A stretch of 64,000 nucleotides of DNA from Brucella rhizosphaerae (GCF_002252475.1 NZ_NNRK01000017.1:310001-374000), one strand, 5' to 3'. Shown: positions 16,801 to 26,098, counted from the first letter of the stretch. Numbers and translations: made by a program. The notes: a model not told the origin generated them from the sequence alone.

Positions 16801-17355
16801 ATGCTCGGTATCGGTGACAAGCTTCCTTCTTTCAAAGTAACTGGCGTTAAGCCTGGCTTCAACTTTCACGAAGAAAACGGCGTTTCGGCTTTTGAAGAAG
16901 TCACCGAAGCAAGCTTTGAAGGCAAGTGGAAGGTTATCTTCTTCTACCCAAAGGACTTCACCTTTGTTTGCCCAACTGAAATCGCTGAATTTGCACGCCT
17001 CGCTTCAGATTTCGAAGACCGTGACGCAGTTGTTCTCGGTGGTTCGACCGACAACGAATTCGTGAAGCTCGCATGGCGTCGCGATCACAAGGATCTCGAC
17101 AAGCTGCCAATCTGGTCGTTTGCTGATACCAACGGCTCGCTCGTTGACGGCCTCGGCGTTCGTTCGCCAGATGGCGTAGCTTACCGTTACACCTTCGTTG
17201 TTGACCCAGACAATACTATCCAGCACGTTTACGCAACCAACCTCAATGTTGGCCGCGCTCCTAAGGACACGCTGCGCGTTCTCGACGCTCTGCAGACCGA
17301 TGAGCTTTGCCCATGCAACCGCGAAGTCGGTGGCGAGACGCTCAAGGCTGCTTAA
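16801..17355 (+). CDS. ahpC: Alkyl hydroperoxide reductase / peroxiredoxin AhpC
   Basis: A 184-residue typical 2-Cys peroxiredoxin reducing H2O2 and organic peroxides in the cytoplasm. The peroxidatic Cys57 lies in FTFVCPTEIAEF; the C-terminal CPC pair (Cys170, Cys172) supplies the resolving thiol and is characteristic of the AhpD-partnered subgroup. Codon choice is unusually regular and fits high expression. I chose ATG 16801 rather than 16729, because the latter lies inside the -10 box and the family begins MLGIGDKLP. ahpD follows after a terminator-like hairpin. Confidence 0.95.
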   Translation: MLGIGDKLPSFKVTGVKPGFNFHEENGVSAFEEVTEASFEGKWKVIFFYPKDFTFVCPTEIAEFARLASDFEDRDAVVLGGSTDNEFVKLAWRRDHKDLDKLPIWSFADTNGSLVDGLGVRSPDGVAYRYTFVVDPDNTIQHVYATNLNVGRAPKDTLRVLDALQTDELCPCNREVGGETLKAA

Positions 17356-17376
17356 TAGTCCTCGATTGTTTGAGAC

Positions 17377-17404
17377 AAGGCGGGTTAAGACCCGCCTTTG
17401 TTTT
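17377..17404 (+). terminator. Terminator / attenuator between ahpC and ahpD
   Basis: A 9-bp stem AAGGCGGGT / ACCCGCCTT with loop TAAG is followed by TGTTTTA. Because ahpD has no separate strong promoter that I can see, this probably trims ahpD expression relative to ahpC rather than stopping all transcription. Confidence 0.75.
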
Positions 17405-17439
17405 ATCTAATACCCAAAATAGCAGATAAAGAGGGTTCC

Positions 17440-17967
17440 ATGTCCATTGATGATCTGAAGTCAAAAATTCCGGATTTTGCCAAGGATGTTCGTCTCAATC
17501 TTTCGTCCATGGCGAGCGATGAAACTCTGACACCACAGCAGAAATATGGCTTGTTCGTTGCCTGCGGTATTGCCTCACGCAACGCGGATGTACGCAAGGC
17601 GTTTGTTGCTGAAGCAAACGGCAAGGTTGATGCATCGGTTGTGCAGGCAGCAAAGTCGGCAGCGTCGATCATGGGTATGAACAATGTCTATTATCGCTTC
17701 GTGCATCTGGCGACTAATAAGGATTATCGCACCATGCCAGCCAAGCTGCGCATGAACGTGATTGGCAATCCGGGTGTGGACAAGGTTGATTTTGAACTCT
17801 GGTCGTTGGCGGTTTCGGCAATTAACGGCTGTGGTATGTGCATTGATGCGCATGAAGACGTGCTGCGCAAGGCTGGTGCATCGACTGAAGTGATCCAGAC
17901 GGCAGCGCGTTTTGCCTCGATCATCCAGTCAGTCGCGATCGCACTCGAAGCAGCCGACACCGAATAA
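17440..17967 (+). CDS. ahpD: Alkyl hydroperoxide reductase AhpD (carboxymuconolactone-decarboxylase family)
   Basis: A 175-residue all-helical thioredoxin-like reductant of AhpC. The active site is Cys131-Gly-Met-Cys134 with His138 in [14 protein letters not shown], matching Cys130/Cys133/His137 of the mycobacterial enzyme. ATG 17440 is chosen because MSIDDLK is the usual opening and AAAGAGGG lies just upstream; the frame is open back to 17398. It replaces the AhpF flavoprotein, which is absent here. Confidence 0.93.
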   Translation: MSIDDLKSKIPDFAKDVRLNLSSMASDETLTPQQKYGLFVACGIASRNADVRKAFVAEANGKVDASVVQAAKSAASIMGMNNVYYRFVHLATNKDYRTMPAKLRMNVIGNPGVDKVDFELWSLAVSAINGCGMCIDAHEDVLRKAGASTEVIQTAARFASIIQSVAIALEAADTE

Positions 17968-17992
17968 GGTTTGGTCAATTTGAGACTAAAAG

Positions 17993-18030
17993 AAAAGCCC
18001 GCGTGGATTGCTCCACGCGGGCTTTTTTAT
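17993..18030. terminator. Strong bidirectional terminator between ahpD and the MHS transporter
   Basis: A 15-bp stem AAAAGCCCGCGTGGA / TCCACGCGGGCTTTT with loop TTGC gives T runs on both strands. It serves the two convergent genes. Confidence 0.93.
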
Positions 18031-18046
18031 TGGTGTTCAACGCTGC

Positions 18047-19327
18047 CTATTCGTCGCGTTTAAACGAGATGAAGGCAAAGCCAATCAACGAGACCACTGC
18101 TGCGGCAGACATATAATAGCCGACATAGTCGAAGCTATAATGCGTTGCCAGCCAGGTTGCGATGTAAGGCGCAACCGACGCGCCGAGAATGCCCGCGAGA
18201 TTAAAGGTAAGCGATGCGCCGGTGTAGCGAACCGAGGTCGGGAATGGTTCAGCAAGAGCTGCGCCGATTGGACCATAGGTCAAGCCCATCAGACCGAAGC
18301 CAATGATCAGGAAGGCGAGAACGCCAGCAGTTCCGCTAAGGAAAAGTGGAGCCATGATGAAGCCGTACAGACCGATAAGGACTGTGACCACGATCATGAC
18401 AGGACGCATGCCGTATTTATCGGAAAGCAGCGCTGCAATCGGGATGGTAAGGCCGAAAAAGATCACACCAACCATTTGCAGAATGAGGAACTGTTCGCGG
18501 CTATAGCCAAGCGCACGTGTACCCCAACCAAGCGAAAACACGGTCATGAGGTAGAACAGGACGAAAGTTGCAACAGCACCGATAGTGCCAAGGAACAGGC
18601 TCGCCTTGTACTTCTTGAACAGGGTTGCAACCGGAACTTCAACGCGTTCGGCCTTGTCGATTGCCTTCTGGAATTCTGGCGTTTCAGCGATCTTCAGACG
18701 AATGAAGAGGCCAACAGCAACCAGAAGAGCACTGGCGATGAAAGGAATACGCCAGCCGAAAGACATGAATTGTTCTTCGGTCAGAAACTCAGCAAGGATC
18801 AGGAAGATACCTGTTGCGAGGATGAAGCCGACGGGTGCGCCGAGCTGCGGGAACATGCCGTACCATGTACGCTTGCCTTCAGGCGCATTTTCGGTTGCGA
18901 GCAAGACTGCACCGCCCCATTCGCCACCAAGACCAAGACCCTGACCCAGACGGCAGAGTGCCAGCAGTAGAGCTGCCCATACGCCGATGGATTCATATGT
19001 TGGCAGGAAACCGATTGCGACGGTGGAAATGCCCATCGTCATAAGGGCTGCGACGAGTGTCGCCTTGCGGCCAACCTTATCGCCGAAGTGACCGAACAAC
19101 GCGCCGCCGATTGGACGTGCGAAGAAGGCAATCGCGAAAGTCGCGAGTGACTGGAGCAGCGCAGAGTTGCCGTCACTTGCCGGAAAGAAGAGATGCGGGA
19201 AGACGATTACCGCGGCTGTTGCATAAATATAAAAGTCAAAGAATTCGATTGTTGTGCCGATCATGCTCGCAGCCAATACGCGGCGCGCGGAGTTTTTCTT
19301 CGGAACAACTGCTTGAGCGACAGTCAT
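18047..19327 (-). CDS. MFS transporter, metabolite:H+ symporter (MHS) family
   Basis: A 426-residue, 12-helix inner-membrane transporter. MHS signatures are MIGTTIEFFDFYIYATAA at the first helix, ARPIGGALFGHFGDKVGRK in the loop 2-3 motif, and RLGQGLGLGGEWGGAVLLA. Members take up organic acids or compatible solutes (shikimate, alpha-ketoglutarate, proline/betaine). The sequence does not identify the substrate. It stands alone, convergent with ahpD and divergent from the copper block. Confidence 0.85.
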   Translation of the reverse strand: MTVAQAVVPKKNSARRVLAASMIGTTIEFFDFYIYATAAVIVFPHLFFPASDGNSALLQSLATFAIAFFARPIGGALFGHFGDKVGRKATLVAALMTMGISTVAIGFLPTYESIGVWAALLLALCRLGQGLGLGGEWGGAVLLATENAPEGKRTWYGMFPQLGAPVGFILATGIFLILAEFLTEEQFMSFGWRIPFIASALLVAVGLFIRLKIAETPEFQKAIDKAERVEVPVATLFKKYKASLFLGTIGAVATFVLFYLMTVFSLGWGTRALGYSREQFLILQMVGVIFFGLTIPIAALLSDKYGMRPVMIVVTVLIGLYGFIMAPLFLSGTAGVLAFLIIGFGLMGLTYGPIGAALAEPFPTSVRYTGASLTFNLAGILGASVAPYIATWLATHYSFDYVGYYMSAAAVVSLIGFAFISFKRDE

Positions 19328-19510
19328 TGATTCATATCCATATTTGTGGGCTCTGCATTGGGGGAAGCCCGAGATATTGCTTTCTTAGTGCCACAAAATA
19401 CGAAACCGCAAGCTTAAAAGGGCTTTCGCGTAATTTTCTGATTTCGATTGTGGTGTTTTCGAAACAAAATGAACATACGAGGTAGATTGAAGGATAAGTT
19501 CACAGGCCTT

Positions 19511-19540
19511 TCAATTGCCTTAAGGCAGCCTTAAGCTGAA
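19511..19540 (+). promoter_or_regulatory. Overlapping TTAA-centred palindromes upstream of the copper block
   Basis: The perfect palindrome GCCTTAAGGC (19517-19526) is followed at once by CAGCCTTAAGCTG (19526-19538), giving two near-identical operator-like units 10 bases apart. They lie about 60 bases before the first gene of the small-protein/multicopper-oxidase/sodC block. The regulator is unknown; a copper-sensing activator is a guess. Confidence 0.4.
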
Positions 19541-19596
19541 TTCTGCAACTTGGAATCACAATGACTGCGTGGACTTTCGGTAACGGTAAGGTTGGC

Positions 19597-19971
19597 ATGA
19601 ACTTTCGCAAACATTCTGTTTTGCGGATGCCATCACGCATGTTGATTGCTTTGTTCTCAATGCTGTTCCTGGTTTCCACTCAGCTTTGTTATGCAATGGC
19701 GCATGATCTTCCACAGACGGTCGCAGTTACGGACTGCCATTCGATTGTTCAGGTCGCTAAGCATGACATGGGACATTCAGCTCCGACTGATCATGGCAAG
19801 AAAGCATCCGTCGCGTGTGTTATGATGAGTTGTGGCGGTATTATCCAACTTGCTTCAGATGTTGCCTTGTTCACGCCCGATCATGAGTTTGGTCTTCCGC
19901 CACGCGTGGCAACGCTGAACAGCAATGATCCATTCGGCGTCTTACGTCCTCCGATATCTTCCCAGCTTTAA
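19597..19971 (+). CDS. Small secreted His/Met/Cys-containing protein, probable copper-related
   Basis: About 124 residues with a signal peptide (basic MNFRKHSVLRMPSR then LIALFSMLFLVSTQLCYA). The mature part is rich in potential metal ligands: DCHS, KHDMGHSAP, DHGKK, ACVMMSCGG. This resembles the small periplasmic proteins found upstream of copper-resistance operons, but I cannot name a family. ATG 19597 has AAGG at good spacing; an in-frame ATG at 19561 would add 12 residues. About 100 bases later comes the multicopper oxidase gene, suggesting joint control. Confidence 0.6.
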   Translation: MNFRKHSVLRMPSRMLIALFSMLFLVSTQLCYAMAHDLPQTVAVTDCHSIVQVAKHDMGHSAPTDHGKKASVACVMMSCGGIIQLASDVALFTPDHEFGLPPRVATLNSNDPFGVLRPPISSQL

Positions 19972-20072
19972 TCTGTTCAGACGCTGCCAGTTCCATGGTG
20001 GCAATTGGCGCGTTCCGAAAGCCATAGGGATGTCGGAATGCGCGTTGATAGAGACTTATCTGGAGAACGATC

Positions 20073-21641
20073 ATGACGAGTATGACTCGCCGTCGTCTGC
20101 TGACGCTTGGTGCAAGCGCGGCTGCTTTAACTGTTGTTCGGCCTTTTGAGGCATTTGCGCAGGATGCGCATCAACATATGCAGCATGGTGCAGCCAAAGC
20201 ACAGGCTTTACCCATTCCGACATTAATCGAGCCGGATGCTGCGGGTATCGTAAAGTTGAAGGTTCAGACAGGCCGCCATTCCTTCACAGAAGGAAGCAAT
20301 GCCGCTTCTGCTGGAATTAACGGCACGTATCTTGGTCCTGTTGTCCGTTTGAAAAACGGGGAGACGGTGACGCTATCTGTTGAAAATGGAATGGACGAAG
20401 ACACAACCCTTCATTGGCACGGTCTTTTCGTTCCTTCTGTTCTGGACGGTGGCCCACATAATGTGATTGCCGCAGGCAACAGCTGGGCGCCGAAAGTTAC
20501 GGTCAACCAGCCTGCATCGTTTAACTGGTTCCATCCGCATCTGCATGGCGATACTGCCAGACAGGCGCATATGGGCATTGCCGGACTGATGATCGTCAGT
20601 GATGGCAAGGATGCTGAACGCGGTCTGCCTGTTGGCTATGGCGTCGATGATATCCCGCTCGTGTTACAGGATCGCAGGGTCATTGATGGCGACAAGGTCT
20701 ATCAGCCCGATATTATGGATCTGATGCATGGCTTTCGCGGCGATAAACTGATCGTCAATGGCGTGATTGCACCGCAAGCGCATGTTCCTGCATCTGTTGT
20801 GCGGTTGCGTATTCTGAATGGGGCCAATGCGCGCAACTTCCATGTGCGTTTGAGCGATGGCAGCCCTTTGCATGTGATTGCATCGGATGGCGGCTATATA
20901 AGCAAGCTCGATCCGGTTAAACGCCTGACGATCAGCCCGGGAGAGCGCTATGAGGTTCTGGTCGATTTCTCAGTCATGAACGGCACACTTGATCTGCTTA
21001 CAGCCAGCGATGACAGTGGAGGCGATGATCAGTCTTTGATGCAGTTCATCGTGGATGACAAAATCAATGGCCCGATTAAAACGTTGCCAACCACACTTGA
21101 TGGCCCGGAGAAACCGGACGAGAATCTCTCGGTGCGCAAGCGGTCTTACTTCTTCGATGAACGTATGGCTGAAAACATGAAGCTCATGATGGGCGGCATG
21201 TCGAGCGATCCTCATGCCGGGCATAATATGCCGGCGATGAGCGATCATGATATGCATTCGGGTCGGAGCAATGCCGATACTGGCCCCGTTTTGCAGGCAC
21301 TCACATCTGGTGTTCAGATGGCCATAGCCGACAAGCCTTTCGACATGAGCCGTATTGATGCGGAAGTTAAACTCGGATCATGGGAGATCTGGGAATTGAC
21401 CACGAAAGAAATGGCGCATCCGTTCCATATCCATGGTGCGTCATTCCGCATTCTTTCGCTGAATGGCGAGGCACCGCCAGTCCATCAGTCAGGTTGGAAG
21501 GACACGGCGCTGATCAATGGCAAGGCGGAAGTGCTGGTGCATTTCGATCGCGAGGCCAGCCGCGATCATCCATTCATGTTTCATTGCCATGTGCTGGAAC
21601 ATGAAGACGTTGGCATGATGGCTCAATTCGTAACGGTCTGA
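20073..21641 (+). CDS. Periplasmic multicopper oxidase (CueO/CopA-like), Tat-exported
   Basis: A 522-residue three-cupredoxin oxidase. The N-terminus TRRRLLTLGASAAALTV is a Tat signal, as expected for a protein exported folded with copper. All four copper motifs are present: LHWHG (His114, His116), FHPHLHG (His154, His156), HPFHIHG and HCHVLEHEDVGMM. The type-1 copper ligands are Cys505, His510 and Met515. Between domains 2 and 3 lies a Met/His-rich insert (about residues 365-400, with MMGGMSS and HNMPAMSDHDMH), as in CueO, where it binds Cu(I). Probable role: cuprous oxidase in copper tolerance. SD GGAG precedes the ATG. Confidence 0.88.
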   Translation: MTSMTRRRLLTLGASAAALTVVRPFEAFAQDAHQHMQHGAAKAQALPIPTLIEPDAAGIVKLKVQTGRHSFTEGSNAASAGINGTYLGPVVRLKNGETVTLSVENGMDEDTTLHWHGLFVPSVLDGGPHNVIAAGNSWAPKVTVNQPASFNWFHPHLHGDTARQAHMGIAGLMIVSDGKDAERGLPVGYGVDDIPLVLQDRRVIDGDKVYQPDIMDLMHGFRGDKLIVNGVIAPQAHVPASVVRLRILNGANARNFHVRLSDGSPLHVIASDGGYISKLDPVKRLTISPGERYEVLVDFSVMNGTLDLLTASDDSGGDDQSLMQFIVDDKINGPIKTLPTTLDGPEKPDENLSVRKRSYFFDERMAENMKLMMGGMSSDPHAGHNMPAMSDHDMHSGRSNADTGPVLQALTSGVQMAIADKPFDMSRIDAEVKLGSWEIWELTTKEMAHPFHIHGASFRILSLNGEAPPVHQSGWKDTALINGKAEVLVHFDREASRDHPFMFHCHVLEHEDVGMMAQFVTV

Positions 21642-21753
21642 TCGTCAAATATTCTGCGCGCCATTCAAACTGGCGCGCAGTTTTATAAATTCGAACAATT
21701 TGCGTTGTTGTGCGTTTACCGCTTATCCCCAAACCAATGAAGAGGAGGAGATA

Positions 21754-22275
21754 ATGCGACCACTCGTTCTAGCTTCAACTTTAGCGCTTATCGCAGCACC
21801 AGCTTTTGCCCAAGACGCAACAGTTAAAATGTACGAGGCCCTGGAAACAGGTCAAGGCAAAGAGATGGGAACCGTAACGGTGTCCCAGGGTGCAGACGGA
21901 CTTTCGTTCAAAGCGGATTTGAATGGATTGCCTGAAGGTGAACACGGCTTCCATGTTCATGAAAAAGGCAGCTGCGCGCCTGCAGAACAGGACGGAAAGA
22001 TGGTTCCTGCACAGGCAGCCGGTGGCCATTACGATCCGGAAGGTTCCAAACACCATATGGGGCCAGAAGGCCATGGTCATATGGGTGATCTACCGCTCTT
22101 GAAGGCGGATGCATCTGGCAAGGTCAGTGAAACGGTCGTTGCGCCGCGCCTGAAGTCGTTGGATGAAATCAAAGGTCGGGCGCTAATGGTCCATATGGGC
22201 GGCGACAACTACGCTGACGAACCCAAGCCGCTTGGTGGTGGCGGAGCCCGGTTCGCTTGCGGGCTAATCGAATAA
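21754..22275 (+). CDS. sodC: Periplasmic Cu/Zn superoxide dismutase
   Basis: A 173-residue secreted SOD with signal peptide ending at APAFA. Metal ligands lie in HGFHVHEKGSC (His67, His69), GGHYDPE (His92), HGHMGDL and MVHMGGDNY (His148). The disulfide is Cys74-Cys169. Length and sequence fit Brucella SodC. The strong SD GAGGAGGAG fixes ATG 21754; the frame is open upstream but has no other good start. It detoxifies extracytoplasmic superoxide, and lies downstream of the copper oxidase, which would also guard its copper supply. Confidence 0.95.
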   Translation: MRPLVLASTLALIAAPAFAQDATVKMYEALETGQGKEMGTVTVSQGADGLSFKADLNGLPEGEHGFHVHEKGSCAPAEQDGKMVPAQAAGGHYDPEGSKHHMGPEGHGHMGDLPLLKADASGKVSETVVAPRLKSLDEIKGRALMVHMGGDNYADEPKPLGGGGARFACGLIE

Positions 22276-22278
22276 AAA

Positions 22279-22342
22279 CGCGGCAATTCCAGTCAAAAGC
22301 AGCCGTTGGAACGGTTTAATTTGCTTTTTCTGGAATTGCTCT
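22279..22342. repeat. Intergenic palindromic repeat, family A
   Basis: Outer arms GCAATTCCAG (22283-22292) and CTGGAATTGC (22330-22339) pair perfectly. Inside is a second hairpin CCGTT-GG-AACGG (22303-22314). The element fills the gap between the convergent sodC and oxidoreductase genes and overlaps the stop of the latter. It may act as a bidirectional transcription end. Confidence 0.7.
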
Positions 22343-23669
22343 ACCCCCAATTCTCAATGCGGATTTTTGAACCGTCAGAGAAACGCGAAATATGGAATGG
22401 CGACGGATCGACAACTGGCGTTTCGCCGCTGACCATATCAGCAACCAGCTTTCCAGCACCGGGGCCAATGCCAAATCCATGCCCTGAGAATCCGGTTGCA
22501 ACGATAAGACCTTCAATGCCGGGCAGGGGTGAAATAACCGGAATGACATCCGGCATGGTATCGATGAGGCCTGCCCATTCCTGAGCGATGGTTGCAGAAG
22601 CGAAGGAAGGAATTGCCGCCTTTAACTTTGCGAGGACTGCCGCATTTGCTGCGCGATGCGGCTCCGGGTCGAGTGTGCGAATAGTTTCAAAGATCGAAGG
22701 CTGATCCGCTGGACGAAGCTTCCATTGAAAGGCCTCCTGGAAAAAGCGCTCTCCAAACCGGAAACGTATTGAGCGCCATTCAGTTGAAAGCGATGGGATA
22801 AAATCACGGAAAAAACGGAAACTGTCAGGCACGATATCAGCAATCGAGCCACCAAGGCTTGCGACTGTATAACCGCCGTCCAGCCGTTTGCGGATTGCAA
22901 AATCCGAAAAAGCGATTGCCGGATCAACTTTTGCCTCGATGGGCGCTGTGCGAAATACAGAAGATTTGACTTTGAGTTGCGGAAGACGTGCATTGAAGTC
23001 TGATATGATCAACCTTGACCAAGCCCCGCCAGCAACCACAACGGCCTCACAAGTCACGCGGCCTTTTTCGGTCAGAACTGCTGAAACGCGACCATTGGTT
23101 GTCTCGATGCCGCGCACGGCACAGTTTTGCAAAATGGTGGCACCCAGTTCCTGTGCTTTCGCTGCGAAGGCAGGAACTGCTTGCTGCGGTTCTGCACGTC
23201 CGTCTAGCGGAGTGATCATCCCTCCTTTGAGTGGACGGGTGAGGCCAGGGACAAGGCTCGCTGCCTGCCCACCACTAAGGAGTTCGGTTTTGATGTCGTG
23301 TTCACTCGCGATCTTGATCCATTGAGCGTAGCGTTCGACCTCTTCTTCCTTCTCAGCAGTGTAGGCGATGCCAGTAACACGAAAGCCAGTTTCGCGTCCG
23401 GTACGTTCATTCATACCTTCCCAGAGGCGCATACTCTCAACGATCAGCGGCATTTCTCGACTGTCGCGTCCGGTTCTGCGGCACCAACCCCAATTGCGGC
23501 TTGATTGTTCGCCTGCAATTTCGCCTTTCTCAAACAAGGCGACAGGAATGCCACGCTCTGCCAGGAAAAGGGCTGTTGATACACCGATAACTCCACCGCC
23601 GATAACGGCGATCTTTGTTCCCTGTGGCAAACGCTCGGCGGTTGCCACCTTGTCGGTGATCGGCCCCAT
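22341..23669 (-). CDS. FAD-dependent oxidoreductase (D-amino-acid dehydrogenase / opine-oxidase B-like)
   Basis: A 442-residue flavoprotein of the DAO family. The FAD-binding Rossmann motif is IAVIGGGVIGVSTALFLAERG near residue 22. SSRNWGWCRRTGRDSREMPL is the substrate-domain signature shared with DadA, sarcosine oxidase beta and opine oxidase. ATGFSGHGFGIGPGAGKLVAD near the C-terminus closes the FAD site. It probably oxidises a secondary amine or D-amino acid; the exact substrate is not visible. Two adjacent ATGs exist, and I prefer 23669 since GGAG is then 7 bases upstream. It is divergent from the iron transporter genes. Confidence 0.8.
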   Translation of the reverse strand: MGPITDKVATAERLPQGTKIAVIGGGVIGVSTALFLAERGIPVALFEKGEIAGEQSSRNWGWCRRTGRDSREMPLIVESMRLWEGMNERTGRETGFRVTGIAYTAEKEEEVERYAQWIKIASEHDIKTELLSGGQAASLVPGLTRPLKGGMITPLDGRAEPQQAVPAFAAKAQELGATILQNCAVRGIETTNGRVSAVLTEKGRVTCEAVVVAGGAWSRLIISDFNARLPQLKVKSSVFRTAPIEAKVDPAIAFSDFAIRKRLDGGYTVASLGGSIADIVPDSFRFFRDFIPSLSTEWRSIRFRFGERFFQEAFQWKLRPADQPSIFETIRTLDPEPHRAANAAVLAKLKAAIPSFASATIAQEWAGLIDTMPDVIPVISPLPGIEGLIVATGFSGHGFGIGPGAGKLVADMVSGETPVVDPSPFHISRFSDGSKIRIENWG

Positions 23670-23876
23670 CATCAGACTCCTGCAATGCGAATATCAAACT
23701 AAGACGGAAGCAACATTGCGCGATTTTCGAGCTTTTTCAACTGGATAGTGTAGCAAATTATTACGCCTTCAAGCGTATTTCGGCAAATGCCTGACACCTT
23801 TTGTCGGGTTTTATTGGCAAAGTCGTTCAAGTGCATTTATATGCCTCTGATGATAACAGGACTCTCGGCCTCATCT

Positions 23877-24974
23877 ATGGACATACGCACTCTGCAGGAC
23901 ACGAAACTCGATAAAGATCAGACTCCGGCGCTGACGCTATCAGGCATCGGTCGTCAGTTCGGGACAGTGCGTGCTGTTGATGATATTTCGCTTGATGTTC
24001 GGTCTGGGGAAATCATCTGTCTCGTCGGACATTCCGGTTGTGGCAAGACCTCCCTTCTGCGGATTATAGCCGGTATCGATGCACCTGATGAAGGTCAGCT
24101 CACTATGGGTGGTCGTACACTGGTGGGGCCAAAGGTTTTTGTTGAGCCTGAAAAGCGCAACATTGGGGTCGTGTTTCAGGACTATGCGCTGTTTCCGCAT
24201 TTGACAGTCAGGGAAAATGTGCTGTTCGGTTTGCGGAAGATGCGTAAGGATGAAGCGACGGCGCGGGTCGTTGAACTGCTTGAACTGGTTGGCCTCACCC
24301 CGATGGCAGATCGCTATCCGCATATGCTTTCGGGTGGCGAACAACAGCGCGTCGCTCTTATCAGAGCGTTGGCTCCGAAGCCCGATCTTCTGCTTATGGA
24401 TGAACCTTTCTCCAATCTTGATCGCGGTCTGCGCGCACGCGTGAGAAGTGAAACCATTGCTCTGCTGCGCGCATTGGGTACGCCGGTCATAATCGTAACC
24501 CATGAGGCTGAGGAAGCTTTGTCTACGGGGGATCGTGTGGTGTTGATGCGTTCTGGAAAGATCGTTCAGGCCGGTTCTGCCCGCACACTCCATGACCAGC
24601 CTGCAACGCGTTACGCTGCGGATTTCTTCTGTGATTTTAATGCTCTTGATGGCAAGGCGGATGGCGCTGCCGTAAAGACACAGGTTGGTATGTTGAAAAC
24701 GCTAGGTGATGTGCGATCAGGGAGTAATGTTGCCGTCTATCTGCGCCCACGCGATATTGCTATCGTCTCCAGTGAAACCTCCGCGCAAGATGTATTGCGC
24801 GGACGCATAGCAAGCCGCACCTATTTGGGTGAAACGGAAGAGCTGACAGTTCAGCTCGATCATCAGAATCTCTGCCTTCGCGTTCGGACAGATCAGCATG
24901 TTGATGCTGATGCGACGGATGTCTGTCTCCGGATCGACTGGAGCAAGGCACTGGTTTTTACAAAAAATGAGTAA
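23877..24974 (+). CDS. fbpC: Iron(III) ABC transporter ATP-binding protein (FbpC-like)
   Basis: About 365 residues. Walker A is GHSGCGKTSLL, Q-loop VFQDYALFPHLTVRENV, signature LSGGEQQRVAL, Walker B LLLMDEPFSNLDRGL, switch His VTHEAEEAL. A C-terminal TOBE-like domain follows. Note Phe-Ser-Asn after Walker B, common in FbpC. The start is uncertain: ATG 23877 gives family length, but no clear SD exists, and ATG 23841 would add 12 residues. It precedes fbpA by 107 bases containing a separate promoter. Confidence 0.85.
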   Translation: MDIRTLQDTKLDKDQTPALTLSGIGRQFGTVRAVDDISLDVRSGEIICLVGHSGCGKTSLLRIIAGIDAPDEGQLTMGGRTLVGPKVFVEPEKRNIGVVFQDYALFPHLTVRENVLFGLRKMRKDEATARVVELLELVGLTPMADRYPHMLSGGEQQRVALIRALAPKPDLLLMDEPFSNLDRGLRARVRSETIALLRALGTPVIIVTHEAEEALSTGDRVVLMRSGKIVQAGSARTLHDQPATRYAADFFCDFNALDGKADGAAVKTQVGMLKTLGDVRSGSNVAVYLRPRDIAIVSSETSAQDVLRGRIASRTYLGETEELTVQLDHQNLCLRVRTDQHVDADATDVCLRIDWSKALVFTKNE

Positions 24975-25001
24975 ATAACTCATATTTTATGACGCGAATT
25001 A

Positions 25002-25030
25002 TTGACCCTGAATATACCAGTTCCTATAGT
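25002..25030 (+). promoter_or_regulatory. Sigma-70-type promoter of fbpA
   Basis: TTGACC (25002-25007), 17 bases, TATAGT (25025-25030): five of six matches in each box, about 50 bases before the fbpA start. It lets the binding protein be made in excess over the ATPase encoded upstream. Confidence 0.65.
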
Positions 25031-25081
25031 CTGGTTGCATTACTCATAGTTTCAAATGAACCAAATTATCCCGGAGGTAAA

Positions 25082-26098
25082 ATGCCCAAGATCGCGCGTG
25101 CTGGACTGGCTCTTATGGCAGCGACGTTTCTCTCAGGTGCAGCGAATGCAAATGAGGTGAACATTTATACGACGCGTGAACCTGGCTTGATCCAGCCTCT
25201 GCTGGATGCCTACAAGGAAAAGACAGGCACAACCGTAAATACCGTTTTCCTGAAGGATGGTCTTGCTGAACGCGTTGCTTCTGAAGGCGACAAGTCTCCT
25301 GCAGATATTCTGATGACTGTCGATGCAGGCAATCTTGTTGATCTCGTCGACAAAGGCCTTACCCAGCCGGTTGATTCCCAGGCCCTGAAAGATGCCGTGC
25401 CTGAACAGCTTCGTGATGCCAACGGCAATTGGTTCGGTCTGTCGATGCGCGCTCGCGTCGTCTATGCAGACAAGGATCTCGAACTCGACAAGATCACCTA
25501 TGAAGAACTGGCTGATCCAAAGTGGAAGGGTAAAATCTGCATTCGCGCAGGTCAGCATCCATATAACACAGCGCTGATCGCCGATTACATCGCCCATCAC
25601 GGCGCCGAAAAGACAGAAGAGTGGCTGACGGGCCTCAAGGCTAACCTTGCACGTAAGGCTGCTGGCGGTGATCGCGACGGTGCCAAGGATATCGTTGGCG
25701 GAATCTGCGATATCGCAGTCGCTAACTCTTATTATGTCGGTCTGATGCGTTCGGGCAAGAGCGGCGACGAGCAGAAGGCTTGGGGCGACGGCATCAAGGT
25801 CATTCTTCCAACCTTCCAGGATGGCGGCACGCAGGTAAATATCAGCGGTGCAGCTGTTGCCAAAAATGCGCCAAACAAGGACGAAGCCGTCAAGCTTCTT
25901 GAGTATCTTGCTTCGGACGAAGCCCAACAGCTTTATGCGAAGGCTAACTACGAATATCCGGTAAAGGCTGGCGCTTCGGTTGATCCAATCGTCGAATCCT
26001 TCGGCGAACTGAAGATCGACACTGTTCCACTTTCGGAAATCGTCAAGCATCGCAAGCAGGCCAGCGAACTGGTCGACAAAGTTGGCTTTGATAACTAA
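25082..26098 (+). CDS. fbpA: Ferric-iron periplasmic binding protein (FbpA-like)
   Basis: A 338-residue periplasmic protein with signal peptide (LALMAATFLSGAANA). The mature start NEVNIYTTREP and the Tyr217-Tyr218 pair in VANSYYVGLM are the hallmarks of transferrin-like iron binders; allowing for the leader they match Tyr195-Tyr196 of Haemophilus FbpA. It ferries Fe3+ to the FbpB permease. SD GGAGG at 25073 fixes the ATG. Contrast with the related protein at 1506-2534, which lacks the tyrosines. Confidence 0.9.
   Translation: MPKIARAGLALMAATFLSGAANANEVNIYTTREPGLIQPLLDAYKEKTGTTVNTVFLKDGLAERVASEGDKSPADILMTVDAGNLVDLVDKGLTQPVDSQALKDAVPEQLRDANGNWFGLSMRARVVYADKDLELDKITYEELADPKWKGKICIRAGQHPYNTALIADYIAHHGAEKTEEWLTGLKANLARKAAGGDRDGAKDIVGGICDIAVANSYYVGLMRSGKSGDEQKAWGDGIKVILPTFQDGGTQVNISGAAVAKNAPNKDEAVKLLEYLASDEAQQLYAKANYEYPVKAGASVDPIVESFGELKIDTVPLSEIVKHRKQASELVDKVGFDN

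Noticed and set aside
18008..18970. Long plus-strand frame (320 codons) opposite the MHS transporter
   Set aside because: It is antisense to a clear membrane transporter, and its highly charged, Cys/Gln/Asn-rich composition is that of a reverse-strand shadow.
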